NCBI RefSeq assembly: GCF_017355955.1
Contig: NZ_JAFFID010000006.1
Location: 186,001-250,000 of the forward strand
Length of the DNA stretch: 64,000 nucleotides
Source: Sabulibacter ruber
GTDB lineage: Bacteria > Bacteroidota > Bacteroidia > Cytophagales > Hymenobacteraceae
Reading direction: 5' to 3'
This document shows, piece by piece, positions 42,050-51,601 of this stretch. The notes beneath the pieces are model-generated. The model had not been told where the DNA came from. It saw only the letters and a program-made list of their open reading frames with translations, and did no database searches. A program made the translations under genes and the position numbers. Every line of letters begins with the position of its first letter. The stretch's first letter is position 1.

Positions 42050-45049
42050 ATGAAATGGAAATTTACGAATAGGGTTCTCGCTTTGTCGGGCACCGTGGTG
42101 TTGTACACCATTCTCCCCTGTTTTCACCAGGGAGATGCGTATGCTGGGGTATTGGGCCATCGTGAGGTAACAAGGCAGGACAGGCCAGTTTCAGGGATTG
42201 TAACGTCAGCGGAGGATGGGGCCCCTCTTATTGGGGTTTCGGTTTCGGTGAAAGGAGGCACTGCCGGTGTCATGACTGATGCGGAAGGGAAATACCAGAT
42301 TTCGGTTTCAAATAATGCCGTTCTGGTCTTCAGTTATATAGGATATACTCCCCAGGAAGTACTGGTGACTAACCAATCCCAACTGAACATCCGCTTGAAG
42401 TCAGATCGGCAGGTATTGGATGAAGTGGTGGTGATTGGGTATGGAACCCAGAAGAAGGGTGATGTGACGAGTGCTGTGGCAGGGGTGGACAGGGAAGACT
42501 TCGTGCAAGGTGCCGTGCGGGATGCGGCCCAGTTGGTGCAGGGGAAAGTAGCCGGTTTGCGGGTGACCACCCCCAGCGGAGACCCCACTGCCACTACCCA
42601 AATCAACCTGCGGGGCATAAGCTCCATTCAGGGAAGTTCTAACCCGCTGGTCATCATAGACGGGGTGCCCGGCAACCTGAATACCGTTGCCCCGGAAGAC
42701 ATTGAGTCAGTGGACGTGTTGAAAGACGGGTCTGCAGCTGCCATTTACGGCACTCGGGCTACCGGAGGGGTAATCCTGATCACTACCCGCAAAAACCAAA
42801 CCGACCGCAGCACGGTGGAATACAACGCCTATACCAGCGTGCAGACCATCGCCAGGAGACCTGAACTGTTGACGGGTGATGATTACCGGCGGTTAATAAG
42901 AGACGAGGGCATTGACTACGATGACTACGGCGGCAACACCGATTGGTTGGATGAGATCATGCAGACACCTGTCAGCCATAACCATAACCTGACCTTCTTC
43001 GGGGGAAATTCAGCCACCAATTTCACGGGCTCTCTCAACTATAGAAACTGGGAAGGTATCATGAAAAGAACGGGGCAGGAGCGCTTCGTCGCACGGGCAG
43101 ATATTAACCACGCCATGTTTGATGAGAAACTGAAGGCAAATATTCAGTTGATCAACACGGTAGCTTCTTCGGTGCAGGGCGGTGGCGACGGTTATGCGTA
43201 TCGGCAGGCCATCATCCGGAATCCAACGGACCGGGTAAGGACCGAAACAGGGGAATGGCAAGAGCGAGGAGGGTACTTCTACCTGAATCCGGTGGCCAGG
43301 ATAGAGGAATTCAACCGGGAGTACACCACCAGAGAATTGAGAATGAGCGGAAGTTTGGACTATTCCCCCATCAAAGACTTGCATTTCAAGATGCTGGGGT
43401 CCCATATCCAATGGAGCTCGTTGTATGGCTATGCCTCCACGTTCAATCACTCAGACACCTGGCTGGACAACCGCAACAGCAATGCGGGAAGAAGCACAGG
43501 CGCTAGCCGGTCTAACTTGCTGGAACTTACCTCCAATTACGCCAAAACGATCGGAGCCCATAGTTTCAGTGTGTTGGGGGGCTATAGCTGGCAGGATGAA
43601 ACCAATGAAGGATTCAATGCTGATAACTGGAATTTTCCAACGGATGCGTACGGCTGGAACAATTTAGGGGTTGGACAAGCTGTTCAGTCTGGCTTGGCTA
43701 GTATGGACAGCTACAAAGACAACTGGAAACTGATTGGCTTTTTCGGGCGCGTGACCTATGACTGGAACAATAAATACCTGTTCATGGCCAGTGTGAGACG
43801 GGAGGGATCCTCTAAGTTCGGGGTTAACTCCAAGTGGGGTACTTTCCCGGCCGTGTCGGTGGGCTGGAGAATCAGCCAGGAGGGCTTCATGAAAACCCTG
43901 GGATTTGTCTCGGATCTTAAGGTCAGGGCGGGTTATGGGGTAACGGGTACCATTGCCAACGCCCCGTATATTTCACAGATCAGCTACAACTTTGGCCAGA
44001 CCGAAGGGGCCTTCATTGGGGGGAGATGGGTAAGGGGCTTTTCTCCGGTTCGAAACTTCAACCCAGACCTCCGGTGGGAAAGAAAAGGGGAATACAACGT
44101 AGGTCTTGACTTTGGCTTCCTGAAAAACCGTATCAGCGGTTCCCTGGATTTCTTCCGCCGTGACATCGATGACTTGCTGTACAACTTTGAGGTTCCCTCG
44201 CCTCCTTATCTGTACGAGTGGATAACCATTAACGCGGGTACTCTCCGTAGCCAGGGATTTGAGGCATTGGTGAATTTTGTTCCGGTTGAATCGAAGAACT
44301 TCACCTGGAATTCAAACTTGACATATTCTACCAACCGTACCGAGCTAGTTTCCCTGGCTAATGACCAGTTTGAAACCACTGTAGAGTACTTCGACGCAGG
44401 CTATACCGGTGAACCCATCCAGGATTTCACCCACCGGGTAGCGGTTGGGGAGCCCATCGGGCGCTTCTATGTCTGGAAAACCGTGGGGGTAGACGCCAAC
44501 GGCGGCTGGCTGGTGGAAAGCAGAACCGGCGAGGCCATACCTATCAATGACGCCACCCAGGAAGACCGCCAATACTACGGAAACGCCATCCCTAAACATG
44601 TGTTGGGCTGGAACAATTCTGCCCGCTACAAGAACTTTGACCTGACGGTAAACATCAGAGGCGCCTTTGGGCATGACATCCTCAACTTCCAGCGGATGTT
44701 CTATGAAAACCCTAAGAACCCCGCCTACAATATGTTGAAAACCGCTTACGACCCAGTGTACGGAAAACGGCTCAATAACGACTTGGTGTATGTAAGCCAT
44801 TACATTGAGAAAGGGGATTACGTGAAAATTGACAACGTCACCTTCGGTTACACACTGCCCAAGGACCTGATCAAGGTTGTCAGAAATGCGAGGGTTTTTG
44901 TGTCTGGCCTGAACCTGATTACCATCACCGGTTACAAAGGACTGGATCCGGAAGGTGTGAGTTACTCCGGATTCGCCCCTGGCAACGATGAGCGCGACAA
45001 ATACCCCACCACGCGTACGTTCACGGCTGGTCTAAATGTGTCCTTCTAG
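42050..45049 (+). CDS. SusC/RagA-family TonB-dependent outer-membrane transporter
   Basis: 999 residues. N-terminal signal, then a CarboxypepD_reg-like domain (about 45-125). The diagnostic SusC box LDEVVVIGYGTQKKGDVTSAV is present in two overlapping parts near residues 124-145. A plug domain with GSSNPLVIIDGVPG and ISSIQG, and a 22-strand barrel ending in Phe (LNVSF), follow. It imports oligosaccharides or glycopeptides with its SusD partner, 18 bp downstream. No STN domain is seen, so no anti-sigma/ECF coupling is expected. The flanking genes indicate arabinosylated substrates. Confidence 0.95.
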   Translation: MKWKFTNRVLALSGTVVLYTILPCFHQGDAYAGVLGHREVTRQDRPVSGIVTSAEDGAPLIGVSVSVKGGTAGVMTDAEGKYQISVSNNAVLVFSYIGYTPQEVLVTNQSQLNIRLKSDRQVLDEVVVIGYGTQKKGDVTSAVAGVDREDFVQGAVRDAAQLVQGKVAGLRVTTPSGDPTATTQINLRGISSIQGSSNPLVIIDGVPGNLNTVAPEDIESVDVLKDGSAAAIYGTRATGGVILITTRKNQTDRSTVEYNAYTSVQTIARRPELLTGDDYRRLIRDEGIDYDDYGGNTDWLDEIMQTPVSHNHNLTFFGGNSATNFTGSLNYRNWEGIMKRTGQERFVARADINHAMFDEKLKANIQLINTVASSVQGGGDGYAYRQAIIRNPTDRVRTETGEWQERGGYFYLNPVARIEEFNREYTTRELRMSGSLDYSPIKDLHFKMLGSHIQWSSLYGYASTFNHSDTWLDNRNSNAGRSTGASRSNLLELTSNYAKTIGAHSFSVLGGYSWQDETNEGFNADNWNFPTDAYGWNNLGVGQAVQSGLASMDSYKDNWKLIGFFGRVTYDWNNKYLFMASVRREGSSKFGVNSKWGTFPAVSVGWRISQEGFMKTLGFVSDLKVRAGYGVTGTIANAPYISQISYNFGQTEGAFIGGRWVRGFSPVRNFNPDLRWERKGEYNVGLDFGFLKNRISGSLDFFRRDIDDLLYNFEVPSPPYLYEWITINAGTLRSQGFEALVNFVPVESKNFTWNSNLTYSTNRTELVSLANDQFETTVEYFDAGYTGEPIQDFTHRVAVGEPIGRFYVWKTVGVDANGGWLVESRTGEAIPINDATQEDRQYYGNAIPKHVLGWNNSARYKNFDLTVNIRGAFGHDILNFQRMFYENPKNPAYNMLKTAYDPVYGKRLNNDLVYVSHYIEKGDYVKIDNVTFGYTLPKDLIKVVRNARVFVSGLNLITITGYKGLDPEGVSYSGFAPGNDERDKYPTTRTFTAGLNVSF

Positions 45050-45067
45050 GTTTTTAAAAGCATGATC

Positions 45068-46660
45068 ATGAAAAAGAGATTTATTGTCTATACCTTGGCC
45101 ACCACCTTAGGGGCGGTGGGCGCTATCAGCTCCTGTACCAACCTGGATGAAGAGGTGTACTCAGAAGTCCTTGCCTCTAGTTTCAAGCCCACGGAAAAGG
45201 ACATACCGGCAATCATTGCTCCGGTGTATGCCTCCTTCCGGGGATTGATGATGGGCTGGCAAGGGTATTTTGATTTGCAGGAAGAAAGCGCGGATGCCAT
45301 TGCCACGCCTGCCCGTCCCAATGGCTGGTACGATGGGGGCACGTATCTGCGGATGCACACCCACACCTGGACCCCGCTGCAATGGCAGCCCCAGAACACC
45401 TGGTTAAGTGCCTTCCGAAGCATCACCACCGCCAACCGGGTACTGGCGCAGATTGAAGACGGAGTTATTGCAATGGAGAGCGGGCAAGAGGCCTTAGTGG
45501 CAGAACTGCGGGCTACCCGAGCTTTCGCCTATTACCTCTTGTTGGATAACCACGGCAATGTTCCCATTGTGACCAATTTCAAAGACACCCAGTTGCCGGA
45601 GCAGAAAACCCGCCAGGAAGTATATGACTTCGTGGTTAAAGAACTGTTGGAAGTAGTAGACCTGCTGAGCGATGACCCACAAGCCACCTATGGCCAATTG
45701 AACAAGTGGGGCGTGAAAGCCTTGCTGGCGAAAATCTACCTGAACGCCGGGGTGTACACCGGTACCCCGCAATGGGAGAAATGCATCCAGCAATGCGATG
45801 AGATCATCAACAGCCAGAAATATACCCTGGACCCCAATTATTCGGATGTCTTCACCTATACAAACCAGAACTCGAAGGAGATTATCTTTGCCATACCATA
45901 TGATCAAATCTACGGCACGGGCAATATCGTGCACATGAAAACCCTGGACCCAGCAAGCCGTTTCGTGTACAAGATGCAGGCCGGTCCATGGGGAGGCAAC
46001 GCCGCCGTACCGCAGTTTATTGACACGTATGATGCGCAGGATGGCCGCCTGAAAGACACCTGGATCATGGGGCCGCAGAAAAATGCCTCTACCGGTGAAG
46101 TGGTGATTGATTATGTGAAACTGCTGCCCAGCATGGCGGCCACTGAATCAAACGAAGGTTACCGCATAGGGAAGTATAAAATCAAGGAAGGAGCCACCGG
46201 GGCGCTGGATAATGATTTCCCGATGCTGCGCTACGCCGATGTGCTCATGATGAAGGCGGAAAGCCTGCTGCGCCTGGGCCGCGCAGATGAAGCGGCAGTG
46301 TTGGTGACTCAGGTGCGTCAACGCGCTTTCCGGGACACCAACCCCGCCAAAGCCACCGTTACCGGCGATGATCTGAAGAAAGGCAGTTCCTACAATTACG
46401 GATTGCAGGATGAGAACGGGAATGTGCAGGCCGGTCCAGGAAGCGGCGGTGCCGATATCCAATTCGGGAGAATGTTGGATGAACTAGGATGGGAGTTTGC
46501 CGCTGAGGCGCACCGGAGACAAGATCTGATCCGCTTCGGGGTTTTCAGCACGAAAGCCTGGTTTAACCATAGCCCAAGCAGCCCCAACAAAGCCCTGTTC
46601 CCGATCCCGGCTGAGGAAATCAACAAGAACCCTAAACTGGCACAGAACCCTGGGTATTAG
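45068..46660 (+). CDS. SusD/RagB-family substrate-binding lipoprotein
   Basis: 530 residues from the ATG at 45068 (MKKRFIVYT); ATG 45062 is also in frame. The lipobox Cys is Cys23 (ISSC). The typical TPR-like alpha-helical scaffold is visible: AELRATRAFAYYLLLDNHGNVPIVT, WGVKALLAKIYLNAGVY, DFPMLRYADVLMMKAESLLRLG, then EFAAEAHRRQDLIRFG and a C-terminal LFPIPAEEINKNPKLAQNPGY. It caps the SusC barrel and binds the glycan. It forms one operon with the susC-like gene and ends before a good terminator. Confidence 0.95.
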   Translation: MKKRFIVYTLATTLGAVGAISSCTNLDEEVYSEVLASSFKPTEKDIPAIIAPVYASFRGLMMGWQGYFDLQEESADAIATPARPNGWYDGGTYLRMHTHTWTPLQWQPQNTWLSAFRSITTANRVLAQIEDGVIAMESGQEALVAELRATRAFAYYLLLDNHGNVPIVTNFKDTQLPEQKTRQEVYDFVVKELLEVVDLLSDDPQATYGQLNKWGVKALLAKIYLNAGVYTGTPQWEKCIQQCDEIINSQKYTLDPNYSDVFTYTNQNSKEIIFAIPYDQIYGTGNIVHMKTLDPASRFVYKMQAGPWGGNAAVPQFIDTYDAQDGRLKDTWIMGPQKNASTGEVVIDYVKLLPSMAATESNEGYRIGKYKIKEGATGALDNDFPMLRYADVLMMKAESLLRLGRADEAAVLVTQVRQRAFRDTNPAKATVTGDDLKKGSSYNYGLQDENGNVQAGPGSGGADIQFGRMLDELGWEFAAEAHRRQDLIRFGVFSTKAWFNHSPSSPNKALFPIPAEEINKNPKLAQNPGY

Positions 46661-46686
46661 AGAATATAAGGTTTGTTTGTTAGAGT

Positions 46687-46738
46687 ATCTGCTCATTCAT
46701 GCCTCCTGAAAAGGAGGAAGGGTGAGCAGATCTTTTTT
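46687..46738 (+). terminator. Intrinsic terminator after the SusCD operon
   Basis: ATCTGCTCA pairs with TGAGCAGAT and an inner CCTCCT/AGGAGG adds a second stem; CTTTTTT follows. It starts 27 bp after the susD-like stop. Confidence 0.85.
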
Positions 46739-46751
46739 GCTGCCCCACCGG

Positions 46752-46778
46752 TTTGTTACCTCGCTGTTAACATAGTAT
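46752..46778 (+). promoter_or_regulatory. Shared motif, copy 3 (upstream of GH127/GH146 gene)
   Basis: TTTGTTA-N6-TGTTAA-N-ATAGTAT, the same 27-bp layout as at 41287. It lies in the 360-bp gap between the SusCD terminator and the next glycosidase, so it marks a new promoter region. Confidence 0.5.
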
Positions 46779-47024
46779 TACCATTGGCTAACATGCTGAA
46801 GCCTATTGTAAGACTATTGGTGTTTATTGCATTAGAAGAAGATGGCAGGAGAGACGTGTTTTAGGCGTGTTTTTCCCGAATGGGCCCAACCGCAGTCCTG
46901 AGGAGGTGAGAAAGTGCTCTGCCCTGGGCAGGAAGAGGCAATAAAGGTGCGAAGCGGCAACTTTCTTTTTGCATTAGAGGGTGGCCCAGATGAGTTCAGT
47001 ACCATTAAGTAAGACCCCAACTTC

Positions 47025-49424
47025 ATGAACGAAACGAAAAGATGGTTTATACTGCCCATGCTCCTGGGCGGTTTGATCTCCCTCAGCACAGCCCGCGCCC
47101 AGTCCTATGTTCCGGAGTGGGGCAACACCAAAATGCAGGTCACGCCGGTGGTCGGGATAAAGGCTTACGCGTTCAACCTGCAGGACGTGAAACTGCTGGA
47201 AAGCCCTTTCAAGGAGGCCATGAAAGCAGACGCCGATTACCTCCTGAAGATTGAGCCTGACCGCTTGTTGTCAGATTTCCGGGCCCACGCCGGCCTCAAA
47301 CCCAAGGCGCCTAAGTATGGCGGTTGGGAATCCTCGGGCTTGGCGGGGCATAGTCTGGGGCATTACCTCTCGGCGTGCGCCATGCAGTATGCGACCACCA
47401 AAGACAAAGCCTACTTGGACCGCGTGAACTACATTGTGGAGGAGTTGGCAGAGACCCAGAAAGTCCGAAAAACCGGGTACGTGGGCGCCATTCCCGACGA
47501 GGACAAGATGTGGCCCGAGGTGGCCAGCGGCAACATCAAATCACGGGGTTTTGACCTTAACGGCGCCTGGGCACCCTGGTATACCGTGCACAAGATCATG
47601 GCCGGCCTCCTGGATGCCTACCAGTACTGCGGCAACGGGAAAGCCCTGGCCGTGAACAAAGGCCTCGCCGATTGGACCGGGGAGACCATCAAAGGCCTGA
47701 GCGACGAGAAAATGCAGGAGATGATGGTCTGCGAGTACGGCGGCATGGCCGAGACCCTGGTCAATACCTACGCCATCACCAAATACAAAAAGTACCTGGA
47801 CCTGTCGTACCGGTTCTACGACAAAAGCATCCTGGATCCGCTGGCGCAAGGAAAAGACATCCTGCCTGGCAAGCACTCCAACACCCAGATTCCCAAGATC
47901 ATTGCCAGCGCCCGCCGTTACGAGCTTACCGGTGATAAAAAAGACATCGCCATCGCCGATTTCTTCTGGAAAACCGTGACCCAGAACCACTCCTACGCCA
48001 CCGGCGGAAACAGCAACTACGAGTACCTGGGCGAGCCGGGCAAACTCAGCGACAAGCTCACCGACAACACCACCGAGACCTGCAACACCTACAACATGCT
48101 GAAGCTGACCCGGCATCTGTTCGCCCTGCAGCCCTCAGCGCATTTGATGGACTATTACGAGAAAGCGCTCTATAACCATATCCTGGCTTCCCAGAACCAC
48201 GCAGATGGCATGATGACCTACTTCGTGCCCTTGCGCATGGGCGGCCGGAAGTTCTACAGCACGCCCTTTGATGATTTCACCTGCTGCGTGGGCTCGGGCA
48301 TGGAGAACCACGTGAAGTACGGCGAGAGCATCTACTTCCGGGGTGAGGACGGCAGCCTGTTCGTCAACCTGTTCATCCCTTCAGAGCTGGACTGGAAAGA
48401 GAAAGGCGTCAAAGTAAAACAGGAAACCGAACTCCCTGCCAAGGACCACACTACGCTGACCATTTCCACCAGCAAAACAACTGCTTTCCCGCTGCGCATC
48501 CGGCGGCCGCACTGGGCCAAAGACCTGCAGGTGAAAGTGAACGGCGAAACCCAGAAAGTAAGCCCAGGCAAAGACGGCTACCTGGTTTTGACCCGAAATT
48601 GGAAAAACAACGACAAAATAGAATTCACCGCCAAATCTGATTTCTACACCGAGGCCATGCCTGATAACCCCAACCGCAAGGCGGTGTTCTACGGTCCGGT
48701 GCTGCTGGCGGGCGTGCTAGGGGAGAAAGAGCCGGAGCCCGTGACCGGCGTGCCGGTGCTGGTCACCAGCGAAACGAACGCCAACCACTGGATCAGAACC
48801 CTCAACGAGGAGAAACTCCGGTTCCAGACTGCGGGCATTGCCGTGCCGGAGCAGGTGAACCTGATTCCTTTCAACCAAACCGGCACCGAGTACTACACTG
48901 TCTATTGGGACGTGTTCACGCCCGAGAAATGGACTGTGCAGAAGAAATTGTACGAGGAAGAAAAGCAAAAGCAACGAGACCTAGAAGCCCGCACCGTGGA
49001 CATTCTGCGGGTAGGCGAGATGCAACCCGAGCGCGACCATGAACTCACTGGAGACAGCGCAACCACCGGCGAGGGCCACGGCCGTAAGTGGCGCTCCACC
49101 AAACAGGGCGGCAACCTGGTCTTCAAGATGAAAGTGGCACCCAACGCCAAGAACACCCTCATGGGCACTTACTGGGGCATGGACAACCGGGGCAGAAACT
49201 TTGATATTCTGGTGGACGGCGTGAAAATAGCCACCGAGGACCTGAATAAGTACAAAGAGAGCCGCTTCTATGACATCTCCTATGATATTCCGCAGGAGTT
49301 GGTGAAGGGCAAACAGCAGGTGACGGTTAAGCTGCAAGCCAAGCCCAAAAACAATGCGGGGCCCATCTACGGAGTGCGGATGGTGAAAGAAAACATCACT
49401 TCAGGGGGTACCTCGTCCAAATAG
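47025..49424 (+). CDS. Exported GH127/GH146-type beta-L-arabinofuranosidase
   Basis: 799 residues. Signal peptide to about residue 26 (ARAQ). The catalytic barrel spans about 45-470, with GLAGHSLGHYLSACAMQYA near its start. The metal/nucleophile set is present: Glu351 and Cys353 in TETCNTYN, and Cys420 and Cys421 in FTCCVGSG. A beta domain (about 470-600) and a C-terminal DUF4986/Ig-like part (about 600-790) follow. The layout resembles Bacteroides enzymes acting on beta-L-arabinofuranosides in pectic arabinan (GH146 type). It lies just after SusCD with its own upstream motif, and 100 bp before a third family member. Confidence 0.92.
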   Translation: MNETKRWFILPMLLGGLISLSTARAQSYVPEWGNTKMQVTPVVGIKAYAFNLQDVKLLESPFKEAMKADADYLLKIEPDRLLSDFRAHAGLKPKAPKYGGWESSGLAGHSLGHYLSACAMQYATTKDKAYLDRVNYIVEELAETQKVRKTGYVGAIPDEDKMWPEVASGNIKSRGFDLNGAWAPWYTVHKIMAGLLDAYQYCGNGKALAVNKGLADWTGETIKGLSDEKMQEMMVCEYGGMAETLVNTYAITKYKKYLDLSYRFYDKSILDPLAQGKDILPGKHSNTQIPKIIASARRYELTGDKKDIAIADFFWKTVTQNHSYATGGNSNYEYLGEPGKLSDKLTDNTTETCNTYNMLKLTRHLFALQPSAHLMDYYEKALYNHILASQNHADGMMTYFVPLRMGGRKFYSTPFDDFTCCVGSGMENHVKYGESIYFRGEDGSLFVNLFIPSELDWKEKGVKVKQETELPAKDHTTLTISTSKTTAFPLRIRRPHWAKDLQVKVNGETQKVSPGKDGYLVLTRNWKNNDKIEFTAKSDFYTEAMPDNPNRKAVFYGPVLLAGVLGEKEPEPVTGVPVLVTSETNANHWIRTLNEEKLRFQTAGIAVPEQVNLIPFNQTGTEYYTVYWDVFTPEKWTVQKKLYEEEKQKQRDLEARTVDILRVGEMQPERDHELTGDSATTGEGHGRKWRSTKQGGNLVFKMKVAPNAKNTLMGTYWGMDNRGRNFDILVDGVKIATEDLNKYKESRFYDISYDIPQELVKGKQQVTVKLQAKPKNNAGPIYGVRMVKENITSGGTSSK

Positions 49425-49524
49425 ACGGAGCACCTTTTCTTCAAGCGGCAGGACAACTGATCTTTGCTCACAGGTCCTGTCTCGCCTTCATCGCTTACAT
49501 ACTTTTCGCCAAAGGATTGAGAAA

Positions 49525-51489
49525 ATGAAGAAGAATCTACTTAGCCTTGCCGCCTTGCTTCTGGTGCAAACCGGGGCTTTCGCGCAGGGCGGCATCAGGA
49601 ACATTGCCCCGGTCAACTTTTCTAAAGTCACCATCAACGATGCCTTCTGGAAACCCCGCGTGGACCAGGTAGCCACCGTCACGATTCCGGTCTGTATTGA
49701 GCAAACCGAGGTGAAAACGCCCCGCATCCAGAACTTTGAGATTACGGCAGGTCTTAAGAAAGGTGAGTTCAAAGGCCTCTTCTACGATGACTCCGATGTC
49801 TACAAGGCCCTGGAGGCGATTGCCTATTCCCTCAGGAACAAACCCTCAGCTGAGTTGGAGAAGAAAGCCGACCAATGGATAGACCTCATCGCCAAGGCCC
49901 AGCAGCCCGACGGCTACCTGAATACCTACTACACGCTCCAATTTCCCGAGAAGCGCTGGACCGATATGAGCATGCACGAAGACTACAACGGCGGGCATCT
50001 CATAGAAGCGGCCGTGGCGTACTATGACGCCACCGGCAAACGCAAACTGCTAGACGTGGCCACCAAGTTCGCCGATCATTTCGCCTCGCTTTTCGGGCCG
50101 GGCAAGCAGCACTGGGTAACCGGGCACCAGGAACTGGAGCTGGCGTTGGTGAAGCTGTACAACACCACCAAAAACAAGAAGTACCTGGACCTGGCCGATT
50201 GGCTTCTGGAGGAACGCGGCCGCAAACTGGCCAAAGGCTACACCTGGACCGATTGGAAAGACACCGCCTACGCCCAGGATGTAGTGCCGGTGAAACTGCA
50301 GAAGGAGATCACGGGGCACGCCGTGCGGGCCATGTACATGTACACCGGCGCCGCGGATGTGGCTGCCCTGAAAGGCGATGAAGCCTATATGGGCGCCATG
50401 AAAAACGTGTGGGAAGATGTGGTCTACCGCAACATGTACATCACCGGCGGTATCGGTTCCTCGGGCCGCAACGAAGGTTTCTCCAAAGACTATGACCTGC
50501 CTAACGAGCATGCCTACTGCGAAACCTGCGCCTCGGTGGGCATGGTGTTCTGGAACCAGCGCATGAGCTCCATGACCGGCGACAGCAAGTACGTAGACGT
50601 GCTGGAACGCAGCCTTTACAACGGGGCGCTGGATGGTTTGTCGTTGAGCGGCGACCGGTTCTTCTACGGTAATCCGCTGGCCTCACGGGGGCAGCACCAA
50701 CGCAGCGAGTGGTTCGGGACGGCCTGCTGTCCGGCCAATATCTCCCGCCTGATCGCCTCGTTGGGCAACTACGTCTATGCGCAGGCCGGCAACGGGGTGT
50801 GGGTGAATCTGTACATCGGAAGCCAGACCACCCTCAATACCCCCAACGGGAACCTGCCGCTGGAGATGAAAACCAATTACCCCTGGGAGGGCAAGGTGGA
50901 CCTGACCATGAACCCGGCGAAGGCGACCAGCGCGACGCTGCACCTGCGCATTCCGGGTTGGGTACAGGGAGAACCGGTGCCCGGTGATCTGTACCGTTTC
51001 ACTGACAAGGCTCCATCTAAATTCACGTTGAAGCTCAACGGAAAAGCCGTACCTTACAAGATGGAGCGGGGTTACGCCGTCATTGACCGGAAGTGGAAGA
51101 AAGGCGACCGCCTGGAACTAGACTTCCCCATGGAGGTGAAAAAAGTTGTAGCAAAAGACAGCCTGACCTACAACAACAATAGGATTGCCTTGCAACGCGG
51201 CCCGCTGGTGTACTGCGTGGAAGGCGTGGACAACGGCAAGGAAGCCTGGAACATGGTGGTGCCCGAGGATACCCGTTTTGAGGCTACTTTCAACCAACAG
51301 CTCCTAACCGGCGTGGTGTCCCTGAAGGCCGAAGTACCGGTTATCTCCGTGAGTGCCGATGGCCTGTCTACCGTCACCCAGAGGAAAACCATCACCGCCA
51401 TTCCTTACTATTCCTGGGCTAACCGCGGCAAAAGCCCGATGCAGGTCTGGTTGCCCACTAAGATCAACGGCATCATGTTGAATTACTAA
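49525..51489 (+). CDS. Exported GH127 beta-L-arabinofuranosidase (HypBA1-like)
   Basis: 654 residues, the length of classic GH127. Signal peptide to about residue 21 (AFAQ). IAPVNFSKVTINDAFWKPR opens the mature protein as in HypBA1. Catalytic features are Glu333 and Cys335 in AYCETCAS and Cys401 and Cys402 in TACCPAN, equivalent to Glu338, Cys340, Cys417 and Cys418 of the Bifidobacterium enzyme. HypBA1 removes the last beta-L-arabinose from hydroxyproline, so this is the gene that most directly links the sugar locus with the hydroxyproline pathway downstream. Confidence 0.94.
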   Translation: MKKNLLSLAALLLVQTGAFAQGGIRNIAPVNFSKVTINDAFWKPRVDQVATVTIPVCIEQTEVKTPRIQNFEITAGLKKGEFKGLFYDDSDVYKALEAIAYSLRNKPSAELEKKADQWIDLIAKAQQPDGYLNTYYTLQFPEKRWTDMSMHEDYNGGHLIEAAVAYYDATGKRKLLDVATKFADHFASLFGPGKQHWVTGHQELELALVKLYNTTKNKKYLDLADWLLEERGRKLAKGYTWTDWKDTAYAQDVVPVKLQKEITGHAVRAMYMYTGAADVAALKGDEAYMGAMKNVWEDVVYRNMYITGGIGSSGRNEGFSKDYDLPNEHAYCETCASVGMVFWNQRMSSMTGDSKYVDVLERSLYNGALDGLSLSGDRFFYGNPLASRGQHQRSEWFGTACCPANISRLIASLGNYVYAQAGNGVWVNLYIGSQTTLNTPNGNLPLEMKTNYPWEGKVDLTMNPAKATSATLHLRIPGWVQGEPVPGDLYRFTDKAPSKFTLKLNGKAVPYKMERGYAVIDRKWKKGDRLELDFPMEVKKVVAKDSLTYNNNRIALQRGPLVYCVEGVDNGKEAWNMVVPEDTRFEATFNQQLLTGVVSLKAEVPVISVSADGLSTVTQRKTITAIPYYSWANRGKSPMQVWLPTKINGIMLNY

Positions 51490-51601
51490 CCTGCAAGAAT
51501 GCTTTAAACCGAAGCATAGTCGGGGTATTGGAATACCTTCCGGAGGCAGGAAGTTTTTCTCAAGCCTTTGTTTTGTCACCAGAGTCAAGCACGTTTAACC
51601 G